In this document: one piece after another, positions 36,912-45,011 of the stretch
Layout of the letters: every line of letters begins with the position of its first letter
Numbering within the stretch: position 1 is the stretch's first letter
Origin: Marinobacter pelagius
Lineage (GTDB): Bacteria; Pseudomonadota; Gammaproteobacteria; Pseudomonadales; Oleiphilaceae
DNA length: 64,000 nt
Direction: 5' to 3'
Assembly (NCBI RefSeq): GCF_900114925.1
Contig: NZ_FOUR01000004.1
Coordinates: 124,001 to 188,000, forward strand
Position numbers and translations under genes: made by a program
The notes under the pieces: model-generated
Told to the model about the DNA's origin: nothing
The model's input: the letters and a program-made list of their open reading frames with translations, nothing else
The model's database searches: none

Positions 36912-36941
36912 GGGGTCAGATGAAAGCTTTCATCTGACCCC
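36912..36941. repeat. 30-bp perfect palindromic repeat, TCAGATGAA subtype, likely htpG terminator
   Basis: A perfect 15+15 palindrome starts GGGGTCAGATGAAAG. On the minus strand it follows the htpG stop by 22 bases and runs straight into TTTTT, so it can serve as the htpG terminator. Related copies are at 52017-52046 and 52080-52109. Confidence 0.9.
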
Positions 36942-36963
36942 GGTGTGTTTACGGCCTTCCCCC

Positions 36964-38856
36964 TCAGTTAGCCAGCTCCAGCAACAGCCGGTTCAGCCGG
37001 CTCACATACGCGCCGGGGTCCTTCAGCTGCTCGCCGCTGGCCAGGGTGGCCTGGTCGAACAGGACGGCGGAGAGTTCGTTGAAGCGCTCTTCGCCCTTCT
37101 CGGTCTCCAGGCGCTGGACCAGCGGGTGGTCCACGTTGATTTCGAAGATGGGTTTGCTCTCCGGCACTTTCTGGCCGGCGGCTTCCATGATCTTCTTCAT
37201 CTGGGCGCCCATGTCGAACTCACCGACCACCAGGCACGCGGGAGAATCGGTCAGTCGGTTGGTCACCCGCACTTCCTGAACCCGGTCGTCCAGGGCCTTC
37301 TTGATGCGCTCCACCAGATCCTTGTGCTCCTCGGCTGCCTCTTCCTTGTGCTTCTTGTCCTCTTCGGTCTCGACTTCACCCAGGTCCAGGTCACCGCGGG
37401 CGACGTCCTGGAACTGCTTGCCGTCGTACTCGCTGAGGTAACCCATCATCCACTCGTCGATGCGGTCAGACAGGATCAGCACCTCGATGCCCTTCTTCCG
37501 GAATACTTCCAGGTGCGGGCTGCTCTTGGCGGCGGCGAAGTTGTCACCGGTGATGTAGAAGATCTTCTTCTGGCCATCTTTCATCCGCTCGATGTACTCG
37601 TCGAGGGAGACGTTCTGGGCAGCTTCACCGGTATGGGTGGTGGCAAAGCGCAACAGACCGGCAATCTTCTCGCGGTTGCTGAAGTCCTCGGCCGGGCCTT
37701 CTTTCAGAACGGTACCAAACTCGTTCCAGAATGCCTGGTAGTCCTCCGGCTGCTTCTTGGCCAGCTTGGAGAGCATATCCAGTACCCGCTTGGTCATGGC
37801 GGTGCGGATGCTGTCAACGGTGCTGTCGTTCTGCAGAATCTCCCGGGAGACGTTCAGGGACAGATCGTTGGAATCGATCACACCCTTGGTGAAGCGCAGG
37901 TACAGCGGCAGGAACTGCTCGGCGTCGTCCATAATGAATACGCGCTGGACATACAGCTTCAGGCCACGGGGCGCTTCCCGGTTGTACAGGTCAAACGGAG
38001 CACGCTTGGGGATATACAGCAGGCTTGTGTAATCCAGCTTGCCCTCGACCTTGTTGTGGGACCAGGTCAGAGGATCCTCGAAATCGTGGGCGATGTGCTT
38101 GTAGAACTCCTTGTATTCCTCGTCCTTGATCTCGGTACGTGGCAGAGTCCACAGGGCGGTAGCGTCGTTGACGGTCTCGTCCTCGCCCTTCTTGTCCTCT
38201 TCCTCGGATTCGGATTTCATCACCACCGGGAAGGAAATGTGGTCGGAGTACTTCTTCACCAGGCTGCGCAGTTTCCAGCCGTCGGCAAACTCCTTGGCGT
38301 CGGTTTTCAGGTGCAGGACGATCTGGGTCCCGCGCTGCTCGCGGTTCACCTGCTCGATGGAAAACTCGCCGTCGCCCTTGGATTCCCAATGCACGCCCTC
38401 TTCGGCCGGCGCACCGGCACGGCGGGTAAACACGTCTACCTTGTCCGCCACGATGAACGCGGAGTAAAAACCGACACCAAACTGACCGATCAGCTTACTG
38501 TCCTTCTTCTCGTCGCCGGACAGCTGCTTGAGGAACTCCGCGGTACCGGACCTGGCAATGGTGCCCAGGTTGGAGATGACATCGTCCCGGCTCATGCCGA
38601 TCCCGTTATCGGTAAGGGTGACGGTACCGGCGTCCTTGTCGTAATCCAGGCGGATTTTCAGCTCGGAATCGCCCTCGTACAGTTTGTCGTCCTTCAGGGC
38701 GGCAAAGCGCAGCTTGTCCTCGGCATCCGAAGCGTTGGAAATCAGCTCACGAAGGAAGATTTCCTTGTTCGAATAAAGGGAATGGATCATCAGGTTAAGC
38801 AGTTGCTTAACTTCCGTCTGAAAACCCAACGTCTCTTTGTTTGCTTCTACCGTCAT
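36964..38856 (-). CDS. htpG: Chaperone HtpG (bacterial Hsp90)
   Basis: This 630-residue ATP-dependent chaperone begins with the GHKL ATPase domain: [23 protein letters not shown] and [11 protein letters not shown]. The middle domain has [11 protein letters not shown] and [10 protein letters not shown], and the C-terminal dimer domain ends the protein, without the eukaryotic MEEVD. It is expressed from a heat-shock promoter about 180 bp upstream; the leader contains a large inverted repeat. Confidence 0.97.
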   Translation of the reverse strand: MTVEANKETLGFQTEVKQLLNLMIHSLYSNKEIFLRELISNASDAEDKLRFAALKDDKLYEGDSELKIRLDYDKDAGTVTLTDNGIGMSRDDVISNLGTIARSGTAEFLKQLSGDEKKDSKLIGQFGVGFYSAFIVADKVDVFTRRAGAPAEEGVHWESKGDGEFSIEQVNREQRGTQIVLHLKTDAKEFADGWKLRSLVKKYSDHISFPVVMKSESEEEDKKGEDETVNDATALWTLPRTEIKDEEYKEFYKHIAHDFEDPLTWSHNKVEGKLDYTSLLYIPKRAPFDLYNREAPRGLKLYVQRVFIMDDAEQFLPLYLRFTKGVIDSNDLSLNVSREILQNDSTVDSIRTAMTKRVLDMLSKLAKKQPEDYQAFWNEFGTVLKEGPAEDFSNREKIAGLLRFATTHTGEAAQNVSLDEYIERMKDGQKKIFYITGDNFAAAKSSPHLEVFRKKGIEVLILSDRIDEWMMGYLSEYDGKQFQDVARGDLDLGEVETEEDKKHKEEAAEEHKDLVERIKKALDDRVQEVRVTNRLTDSPACLVVGEFDMGAQMKKIMEAAGQKVPESKPIFEINVDHPLVQRLETEKGEERFNELSAVLFDQATLASGEQLKDPGAYVSRLNRLLLELAN

Positions 38857-38896
38857 GGCGTTTTTATCTCCTGCCTAAGGTAACTCACAGTTCTGG

Positions 38897-39005
38897 GAAG
38901 CGAGTGCGGATGCGTTGCCGAAACCGTGCGGAGCCATGGATGGCGGAGCCGAGCGTACAGGGACGTATTCACAGCGTGTTTCGGCAACGCATCCGCACTT
39001 GCTTC
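38897..39005. repeat. 109-bp inverted-repeat element in the htpG leader
   Basis: Arms of 28 bp at 38897-38924 and 38978-39005 match at 27 positions (core GCGGATGCGTTGCCGAAAC and its complement). The centre contains GGAGCCATGGATGGCGGAG and GTACAGGGACGTATTCACAG. It lies wholly between the sigma-32 promoter and the htpG start codon. I recall similar centres scattered in Marinobacter intergenic DNA; no transposase is present. Confidence 0.8.
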
Positions 39006-39031
39006 ATGCACGGAATTAATCTGTGAGGGAA

Positions 39032-39059
39032 AAATGGGGCCACACCGGGGCATTTCAAG
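39032..39059 (-). promoter_or_regulatory. Sigma-32 heat-shock promoter of htpG
   Basis: On the minus strand CTTGAAA (39059-39053) and CCCCATTT (39039-39032) are separated by 13 bp, an almost exact match to the RpoH consensus CTTGAAA-N11-16-CCCCATNT. Transcription should start near 39025. Confidence 0.88.
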
Positions 39060-39080
39060 CCCCGGATTGGTCAGGCAGGA

Positions 39081-39515
39081 TCAGTCTTCGAGGAGGAAGT
39101 GGGCCCGGGCGGTGGCGATGGGCTCGGAACGGGATTTCTGCCAGGCGGTGACCATCACGTTGGCCACGCGGTTGCCCTGGCGGGTCAGGCGGCACTCGGC
39201 GAAGGTTTCCCGGTTAAGGCCGGCGCGGAGATAGTCAAGGGAAAAATCCACGATGCGGGGCATGCGCAGGGATTCCCGGGACATGATCAGGTAGATGTTC
39301 GCAGACATCTCCATGAAGCCGCCGATCACGCCGCCATGGATGGCCGGCAGGATCGGGTTGCCCAGGTTGGAGTCCTTCTTCGGCAGCCGGAAGATCAGGT
39401 CGTCGCCGAAACGCTCGCACTGCAACCCGATCCAGGTGGCGTAGGGGATGCTTTCGAGCATACGGGAGAAGTCCCCGGTTTCCTGGGTGTAACGGAGGAT
39501 TTCCGGATCGGTCAT
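39081..39515 (-). CDS. PaaI family thioesterase (second of pair)
   Basis: This 144-residue hot-dog protein has the HGGVIGGFMEMSANIYL motif of PaaI/YbgC-type acyl-CoA thioesterases. Its ATG overlaps the stop of the upstream paralogue (ATGA at 39512-39515), so the two are translationally coupled and may form a mixed oligomer. The active-site Asp/Glu lies in the MEMSANIY helix. The substrate is unknown. Confidence 0.85.
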   Translation of the reverse strand: MTDPEILRYTQETGDFSRMLESIPYATWIGLQCERFGDDLIFRLPKKDSNLGNPILPAIHGGVIGGFMEMSANIYLIMSRESLRMPRIVDFSLDYLRAGLNRETFAECRLTRQGNRVANVMVTAWQKSRSEPIATARAHFLLED

Positions 39516-39982
39516 TTGGCACCTCCGGCGATCAGGTCACGATAGTGTTTTGGGCTGGCCTCTTTGCCGATGCGCATGAAGGTGGCCACGCAGTTGGCGA
39601 TGGTTTCCCCGCCATCCTGGTACGCCTCGCACCGGGTGAAAATGATGTTGCGGGTAATCCGGTAGGTTTCGGCACGGGCGTAGACCGGTTTGTGGGGATG
39701 CGCCGGGCGCATGTAGTCCACCCGCAGGTCGAGGGTCGGGCACAATTCGAAATCTTCCAGGGCGCAGAGAATCACGCAGCCGGAGGTGGTGTCCATCAGG
39801 GTGGTGATCGCACCGCCGTGGATGACACCGGTGTCCGGGTTACCAATGATCCGGTCGCTGTAGGGCAGGCACAGGGTCAGCGTACCGTCACCGGCGTCGG
39901 TGACTGACAGGCCCAGCTCACGGGCCTGGTTCAGGGTTTCGATAAACCGGGTCACACGGTCTATTCGGGTTTGATTATCCAT
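39512..39982 (-). CDS. PaaI family thioesterase (first of pair)
   Basis: This 156-residue hot-dog thioesterase has NPDTGVIHGGAITTLMDTTSGCVIL, with the catalytic Asp in LMDTTSG as in PaaI. It is followed directly by a second, more divergent thioesterase. Together with the gene downstream of it, it probably releases a CoA-bound acid. Confidence 0.88.
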   Translation of the reverse strand: MDNQTRIDRVTRFIETLNQARELGLSVTDAGDGTLTLCLPYSDRIIGNPDTGVIHGGAITTLMDTTSGCVILCALEDFELCPTLDLRVDYMRPAHPHKPVYARAETYRITRNIIFTRCEAYQDGGETIANCVATFMRIGKEASPKHYRDLIAGGAK

Positions 39983-40000
39983 TCAGGAGAATCCTGTTGA

Positions 40001-40738
40001 TCAGTTGGTTTTGGTCTTGGGCTCGGCCTTGCCCGCTGCCGGCTCCTCGAACACTTTTCCGGAGCGCAGCGCCTCGAGGGCGTCGGAGCAGAATTCCCGG
40101 CGGTAGAGAACAACCACCACAATGGTGGAAGCTGCTATGAACGCAATGGGGTGGAAGAACCAGGCAACCACCGCCAGCGCGTAGTAGAACGACCTCAACC
40201 CCAGGTTGAAGGCATCCCCGGCCATGTTACAGATCTTGCCGGCACTGCGGGCAAAGGCCTCCCGGGCTGCCGGGCTGGTCTTGGTGTCCTCGGCCAGGGG
40301 TGCACTGCCCACCATCACCGCGACGAAGTTGTACATTCGCATGGACCAGGTGAATTTGAAAAAGGCGTACACAAACACCACCAGCAGGACAACCAGCCTC
40401 AATTCCCAGACCTCACGGGTTGGCACCGCGCTGAAGGGCATGGCAGCAAACACTTCCATAGCTTCACTGGTGTAGCCGAGCGCGGTGATGATACCGGCCA
40501 GGATCAGCAGACAGCTGGAGGCGAAGAAAGCGCCGTTGCGCTCCAGGTTGCCCACCACCGACGTGTCGGACATCCGATTCCCGCGCCTCAGCATCACCCG
40601 CATCCAGTCTTCCCGATAGAGGTCCAGGGTGTTCGACAGGCAGGGCCGGTCTGACGCCCTGCGCTTGGAATACTGGGTGTAGCCAACCCAGCAGATGAAA
40701 AACCAGAGCAGCGAGGCAAGCTCGAGCAGATTGTTCAT
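40001..40738 (-). CDS. DUF599 family membrane protein
   Basis: This 245-residue membrane protein has about four helices and the DUF599 pattern: R-x-W in REDWMRVMLRRGNRMSDT, FKFTWSMRMYNFVAVMVGSAP and NLGLRSFYYALAVVAWFFHP. The function is unknown. It ends 18 bp before the thioesterase pair and may share their transcript. Confidence 0.87.
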   Translation of the reverse strand: MNNLLELASLLWFFICWVGYTQYSKRRASDRPCLSNTLDLYREDWMRVMLRRGNRMSDTSVVGNLERNGAFFASSCLLILAGIITALGYTSEAMEVFAAMPFSAVPTREVWELRLVVLLVVFVYAFFKFTWSMRMYNFVAVMVGSAPLAEDTKTSPAAREAFARSAGKICNMAGDAFNLGLRSFYYALAVVAWFFHPIAFIAASTIVVVVLYRREFCSDALEALRSGKVFEEPAAGKAEPKTKTN

Positions 40739-40900
40739 GTAAGGCCTTAGTCGGGAATTGGCAACATGGAAAGGAATCAGTCACCTATAATACGTCAACA
40801 CAGGGCGCCTCTCCAGAAATCGGGCGTTTTCAGGTCCACCCAACCGTGTAATCATGTGGAAAACCAATTTCCGCCAGGCACCCAGGTACAGGAGGTAACC

Positions 40901-42175
40901 GTGCGTCTTTCCATATCCCGATTCGGGCTGGTGTTTCTTGCTCTCGCTTTCGTTGCAGGGTGTTCTGTTAACCCCGTCACTGGCGAGAAGCAACTGTCCC
41001 TGATCCCCGAGAGCCAGGAACTGGCCATCGGTGCCGAACAGTATGTGCCGACCCAACAGACCCAGGGTGGCCGGTTCTACATCGACCCGGAACTGAATCT
41101 CTACGTAAGCGAGGTGGGCAAGAAGCTTGCACAGGTAAGCGATCGCCCCGACCTGCCCTATGAATTCGTGGTGCTGAATAACAGCGTGCCCAACGCCTGG
41201 GCCCTGCCCGGCGGCAAGATTGCCATCAATCGGGGGCTGCTCACCAAGCTGGACGATGAAGCCCAACTGGCCTCGGTGCTGGGCCACGAGATTGTTCACG
41301 CCGCAGCCCGCCACAGTGTCCAGCGAATGCAGCAGGCCCAGTTGATCAGCCTGGGCGTAGCCGGCCTCGGGTTTGCGGTGTCCGATAACGAGTGGGCCGG
41401 CCTGATCATGGGCGGCGCAGCACTTGGGGCACAGCTCGCCCTGGCCCAGTATAGCCAGGGGGACGAGCTGGAGTCGGATCATTACGGCATCAATTACATG
41501 AAAGAGGCCGGCTACGATCCCCAGGCGGCGGTGGAGTTGCAGGAGCTGTTCCTGGAGCTGAGTGAGGGCCGTGACCAGGGCTTCATCCAGGGCCTGTTCG
41601 CCACTCACCCGCCTTCGGCCAAACGTGTGACGGAGAACCGGGAACTGGTCAGCAAGATCGGCGCCGGCGGTTATCGGGGCGCCGATGTCTACCAGCGTAA
41701 ACTGGCCAAGCTGAAGGAGCTGCAGCCGGCCTATGACGCCCATGACGAGGCCCTTAAACTGGCCTCGAACAAGGACTACGACGCCGCCCTCGGCAAGATC
41801 AACGAGGCCATCCGCATCCTGCCACGGGAAGCCATGTTCTATTCCCTCAGAGGGCGCATTTACCAGCAGCAGAAGGAAATTGAGAAGGCTGAGGCGGATT
41901 TCGACAAGGCGGTTTCCCTATACCCGGAGATGTTCGAGTATCAGCTGCGAAACGGCCTGAATGCCCTGGCCCTGAACAAGGTCGACAAGGCAAGGAATCA
42001 CCTGACCAAGGCCAATGAGGTGGTGCCCACATCCATCGGCTACCTGCGCATGGGAGACGTCGCCGTCAAGCAGAACCGCCGTGACGAGGCCGTGGCCTAC
42101 TACAGCCAGGCCGCCAAGGCCGGCGGCGACGTGGGCGAGGAAGCCAAACGCAAGCTGGCTGCGATCACCCAGTAG
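40901..42175 (+). CDS. M48 family lipoprotein metalloprotease with C-terminal TPR (BepA/LoiP-like)
   Basis: This 424-residue protein has a lipobox FVAGC with lipid-modified Cys21, so it sits in the periplasm on a membrane. The zinc motif is H129-EIV-H133 with the third ligand in ELESDHYG. Residues 285-420 form TPR repeats (NKDYDAALGKINEAIRILP and following), as in BepA, which degrades misassembled outer-membrane proteins. The GTG start at 40901 has AGGAGGT upstream and places the signal peptide correctly; longer readings do not. Confidence 0.9.
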   Translation: MRLSISRFGLVFLALAFVAGCSVNPVTGEKQLSLIPESQELAIGAEQYVPTQQTQGGRFYIDPELNLYVSEVGKKLAQVSDRPDLPYEFVVLNNSVPNAWALPGGKIAINRGLLTKLDDEAQLASVLGHEIVHAAARHSVQRMQQAQLISLGVAGLGFAVSDNEWAGLIMGGAALGAQLALAQYSQGDELESDHYGINYMKEAGYDPQAAVELQELFLELSEGRDQGFIQGLFATHPPSAKRVTENRELVSKIGAGGYRGADVYQRKLAKLKELQPAYDAHDEALKLASNKDYDAALGKINEAIRILPREAMFYSLRGRIYQQQKEIEKAEADFDKAVSLYPEMFEYQLRNGLNALALNKVDKARNHLTKANEVVPTSIGYLRMGDVAVKQNRRDEAVAYYSQAAKAGGDVGEEAKRKLAAITQ

Positions 42176-42197
42176 CGCCCTCTCCTCGTCTCAAACG

Positions 42198-42231
42198 AAG
42201 CCGGGAACCGCGACAGCGACCCGGCTTTTTT
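42198..42231 (+). terminator. Terminator of the M48 protease gene
   Basis: Stem AAGCCGGG (42198-42205) pairs with CCCGGCTT (42220-42227) and runs into six Ts. Confidence 0.85.
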
Positions 42232-42347
42232 ATTGTCCAATCACCAGTTGCCCCAGCGACGGCAAATCTTCGTCACTGCCTGCATTGACTTTTAGAGCAT
42301 TAACTCTAAAAATCAGGGGTATCAACAACAGACAATGGACGACGGCC

Positions 42348-42893
42348 ATGTTGCTCAAACGTATCCAGCCGATGGTGTTCCAGGCGCGCCGACTCTATGT
42401 GGACATAATGTTCCAGGTAATGGGTCGGGCCCTGCAGGCAGTCAGTGAAGTCGACGAAACCGTGCAGAATGAGGCTCGGGCGCTTCCGAAAGGCCTGCTG
42501 TTCGAGATGATGGTGATGCCCGAGGGATCTCGGCTGATCGTGGAGCACACCGGGGACGGCCATTTTCACTACCACGGCCAGTCCGCGCCGCGACCGGTGG
42601 ACCTGTCAATCCAGTTCAAGCACATCGCCCATGCCTTCCTGGTGCTGTCTTTCCAGGAAAAAACCTCGGAGGCATTTGCCAACGACCGGATGCTGGTGGA
42701 CGGTGATGTCAGCTATGCGGTGCGTATGACCCGCGTGCTGAACAGGCTGGAGACCTTCATCCTGCCCAAACTGATTGCCAAGCGGGCGGTAAAAGAGTAC
42801 CCCGCCAATCTGCACTTGCCGGAAAAGCTGATCAGTGCCGCCCGGATCTACCTGAAGGTTGCCACCAATTTTGTCGAGACAGTGAGACCCTAA
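42348..42893 (+). CDS. SCP2 sterol-binding-like protein
   Basis: This 181-residue soluble protein has a C-terminal half that resembles SCP2-type lipid-binding domains: PVDLSIQFKHIAHAFLVLSF, FANDRMLVDGDVSYAVRMTRVLNRLE and KRAVKEYP. Its stop abuts the ATG of the iron alcohol dehydrogenase with no gap, so the two proteins are made together. It may carry a long-chain alcohol or aldehyde to that enzyme; this is inferred. The start at 42348 has only a weak ribosome site (GGACGACGG). Confidence 0.6.
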   Translation: MLLKRIQPMVFQARRLYVDIMFQVMGRALQAVSEVDETVQNEARALPKGLLFEMMVMPEGSRLIVEHTGDGHFHYHGQSAPRPVDLSIQFKHIAHAFLVLSFQEKTSEAFANDRMLVDGDVSYAVRMTRVLNRLETFILPKLIAKRAVKEYPANLHLPEKLISAARIYLKVATNFVETVRP

Positions 42894-44081
42894 ATGAGCC
42901 AAAAATATTACGAGTTCTTCTGCCCGGTCAAAGTCATTGCCGGCAAGGCTGCCCTTGAGCACATTCCCTATGAACTGACCGGACTTGCAGCGAAGCGGCC
43001 GATGATCGTGACCGACAAGGGCGTTCGCGCCGCAGGCCTGCTGGACCCGGTGATTGCCGCCTGCGAGGAGAGCGGGCTGGAAATCGTTAGCATCTATGAC
43101 GACGTGCCACCAGACTCCTCCACTTCCGTCGTCCGTGATATCGCCGGCATTTACCGGCAGGAAAAGTGCGATGCCATCATCGCCGTGGGCGGTGGATCGG
43201 CTATCGATACCGGCAAGGCCGTGAACATCCTGGTGTCCGAGGGCGGTGACGACATTGCCAAATACAGCGGCGCCGGCATCCTCAAGCATCCCCTGAAGCC
43301 GTTCTTCGTGGTTCCGACCACGGCCGGCACCGGCTCCGAGGTCACGGCCGTGGCGGTGATTACCGACGAGAAAAAGGGCGTAAAGCTGCCGTTCACCTCG
43401 TCTTTCCTGCTGCCCAATGCCGCCATCATCGACCCGCGGATGACCCTGACGCTGCCGCCTCACATCACGGCGGCAACCGCCATGGATGCGATGACCCACG
43501 CCACCGAGGCGTTCACCTGCATGGCGAAGAATCCTCTGAGCGACGCCTATGCCACGGCGGCCATCAGGAAAATCAGCCAGTCGCTGCTGAAGGTGATGGA
43601 TAACCCCAAGAATGCCGAAGGGCGACTGGAGCTGGCCCAGGCCTCGACCATGGCCGGCATTGCGTTCTCGAACTCCATGGTTGGGTTGGTGCACTCCCTG
43701 GGCCACGCCACCGGTGCGATCTGCCACCTGCCCCATGGCCTGTGCATGAGTCTGTACCTGCCGTACGTGCTGGAATACAACCTGGAGTCAATCCGGGAGC
43801 CGCTGGGTGAGTTGCTGCTGCACCTGGAGGGTCCGGAAGTCTATTCGGCCACACCCGTAGCCCGTCGTGCCGAAGCCACCATCTCCGCCATCCGCAAGAT
43901 GCGGGATCAGCTCTACAAGCGCTGCCAGCTGCCGCGGACCCTGAAGGAAACCGGCAAGGTGCAGGAGAGCCAGCTGGACCAGATTGCCGAGATGGCCCTC
44001 GATGATGGTTCGATCATGTTCAACCCGAAGGAAGTCACCCTGGAGGATGCGCGGGCAGTATTGCGCCGGGCCTGGGCCTGA
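42894..44081 (+). CDS. Iron-containing alcohol dehydrogenase
   Basis: This 395-residue group III dehydrogenase has the cofactor motif GGGSAIDTGKAVNIL, TTAGTGSEVTAVAVITDE and the metal histidine region GLVHSLGHATGAICHLPHGLC. It oxidises alcohols or reduces aldehydes with NAD(P)H. It starts immediately after the SCP2-like gene's stop, which suggests a hydrophobic substrate. Confidence 0.92.
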   Translation: MSQKYYEFFCPVKVIAGKAALEHIPYELTGLAAKRPMIVTDKGVRAAGLLDPVIAACEESGLEIVSIYDDVPPDSSTSVVRDIAGIYRQEKCDAIIAVGGGSAIDTGKAVNILVSEGGDDIAKYSGAGILKHPLKPFFVVPTTAGTGSEVTAVAVITDEKKGVKLPFTSSFLLPNAAIIDPRMTLTLPPHITAATAMDAMTHATEAFTCMAKNPLSDAYATAAIRKISQSLLKVMDNPKNAEGRLELAQASTMAGIAFSNSMVGLVHSLGHATGAICHLPHGLCMSLYLPYVLEYNLESIREPLGELLLHLEGPEVYSATPVARRAEATISAIRKMRDQLYKRCQLPRTLKETGKVQESQLDQIAEMALDDGSIMFNPKEVTLEDARAVLRRAWA

Positions 44082-44083
44082 GC

Positions 44084-44105
44084 AACGGGCCCTCGGGCCC
44101 GTTTG
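44084..44105 (+). terminator. Hairpin after the alcohol dehydrogenase gene
   Basis: AACGGGCCC (44084-44092) pairs with GGGCCCGTT (44095-44103); inner pairs must open to make a loop. A short T run follows. Confidence 0.5.
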
Positions 44106-44234
44106 ACCCAGCGCAAAAGAAAGAAGCGGAATAATTGAAATCGGCCGTCATTACGGTAACAATTGCACGACAAGCTGGCAGGGAGGTAGCCGGATTACCC
44201 TGAATAACGTTCACGACGCCATCAGAGTCCAAAC

Positions 44235-45005
44235 ATGACAGACCGCAAGACCTCCTCCCTGGCCTTGGCCTCCCTGTTTCTTTTGTCCACGTCCATCCTG
44301 TTCCCGGCAACCGCCAGCGCAACCTCCGAAAAACAGACACTACGTTTCAACGTTTCGCCAAACGGTTACCCGCCCTACCTCATCGTTGAGAACCGTGCGC
44401 CCTCGGGCATCATGTGGGATGTCATGTCGCTGATTGCGGACCGGCTCGGCTATGAACTGATCCCGGAGAAGATCCCCCGTAAACGGGTCGACCAGATGCT
44501 GCTTGACGGTTACATCGATGCCACGCCCCGGGCCCGGGAATGGACCGATGAGCCGGGCAAGTTCCTGTTTACTGATCCGGTGGTGGCCATCGAGGAAGTT
44601 TTCTTCATCCCGAAGGATTCCGAGCTGGCTTACCGGACTCCGGAGGACCTCTTCTCACGGACCGTCGTAACCCACCTGGGCTACATCTACCCAACGCTGG
44701 AACCGCATTTCGAATCCGGCAGGATTCGCCGCTTTGACGTGGCCCGGGATCGGGACATGTTCTTTTACGTGCTGCATGGAAACCGCTTCGACGCCGCCGT
44801 CGCCGACCGGCTGGTAGGCCAGTGGTTCCTTAGGAACGAAGGCTTGCGGGAGCATTTCCGCACATCCGCGGAGAGCATCAGCACCTTCGGATTCCGGATC
44901 ATGCTGCGCAAGGACTGGCAGGATTTCGCCGACGAATTCAATCGGGAACTGGCCAGGATTCGCGAGAACGGCGAACTGGACGCCATCCTCGCGAATTACC
45001 GGTAA
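44235..45005 (+). CDS. Periplasmic solute-binding protein (SBP family 3)
   Basis: This 256-residue protein has a signal peptide cleaved after ATASA and the family-3 fold: NVSPNGYPPYLIVENRAPSGIMWDVM, KRVDQMLLDGYIDA and FRIMLRKDWQDFADEFNREL. No permease or ATPase gene is nearby, so it may be an orphan sensor-type binding protein. The ligand is unknown. Confidence 0.83.
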   Translation: MTDRKTSSLALASLFLLSTSILFPATASATSEKQTLRFNVSPNGYPPYLIVENRAPSGIMWDVMSLIADRLGYELIPEKIPRKRVDQMLLDGYIDATPRAREWTDEPGKFLFTDPVVAIEEVFFIPKDSELAYRTPEDLFSRTVVTHLGYIYPTLEPHFESGRIRRFDVARDRDMFFYVLHGNRFDAAVADRLVGQWFLRNEGLREHFRTSAESISTFGFRIMLRKDWQDFADEFNRELARIRENGELDAILANYR

Positions 45006-45011
45006 CCAGCC

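Noticed and set aside
36829..38883. A 684-codon open frame on the plus strand opposite htpG
   Set aside because: It is the antisense shadow of a highly conserved chaperone gene, has no recognisable family and no ribosome site. High GC makes such shadows common; similar ones lie opposite the acyl-CoA synthetase, oleate hydratase and uvrB.
42015..42347. Upstream extension of the SCP2-like gene into the M48 protease gene
   Set aside because: The frame is open only by chance inside the protease gene and across its terminator; similarity starts at the ATG at 42348.
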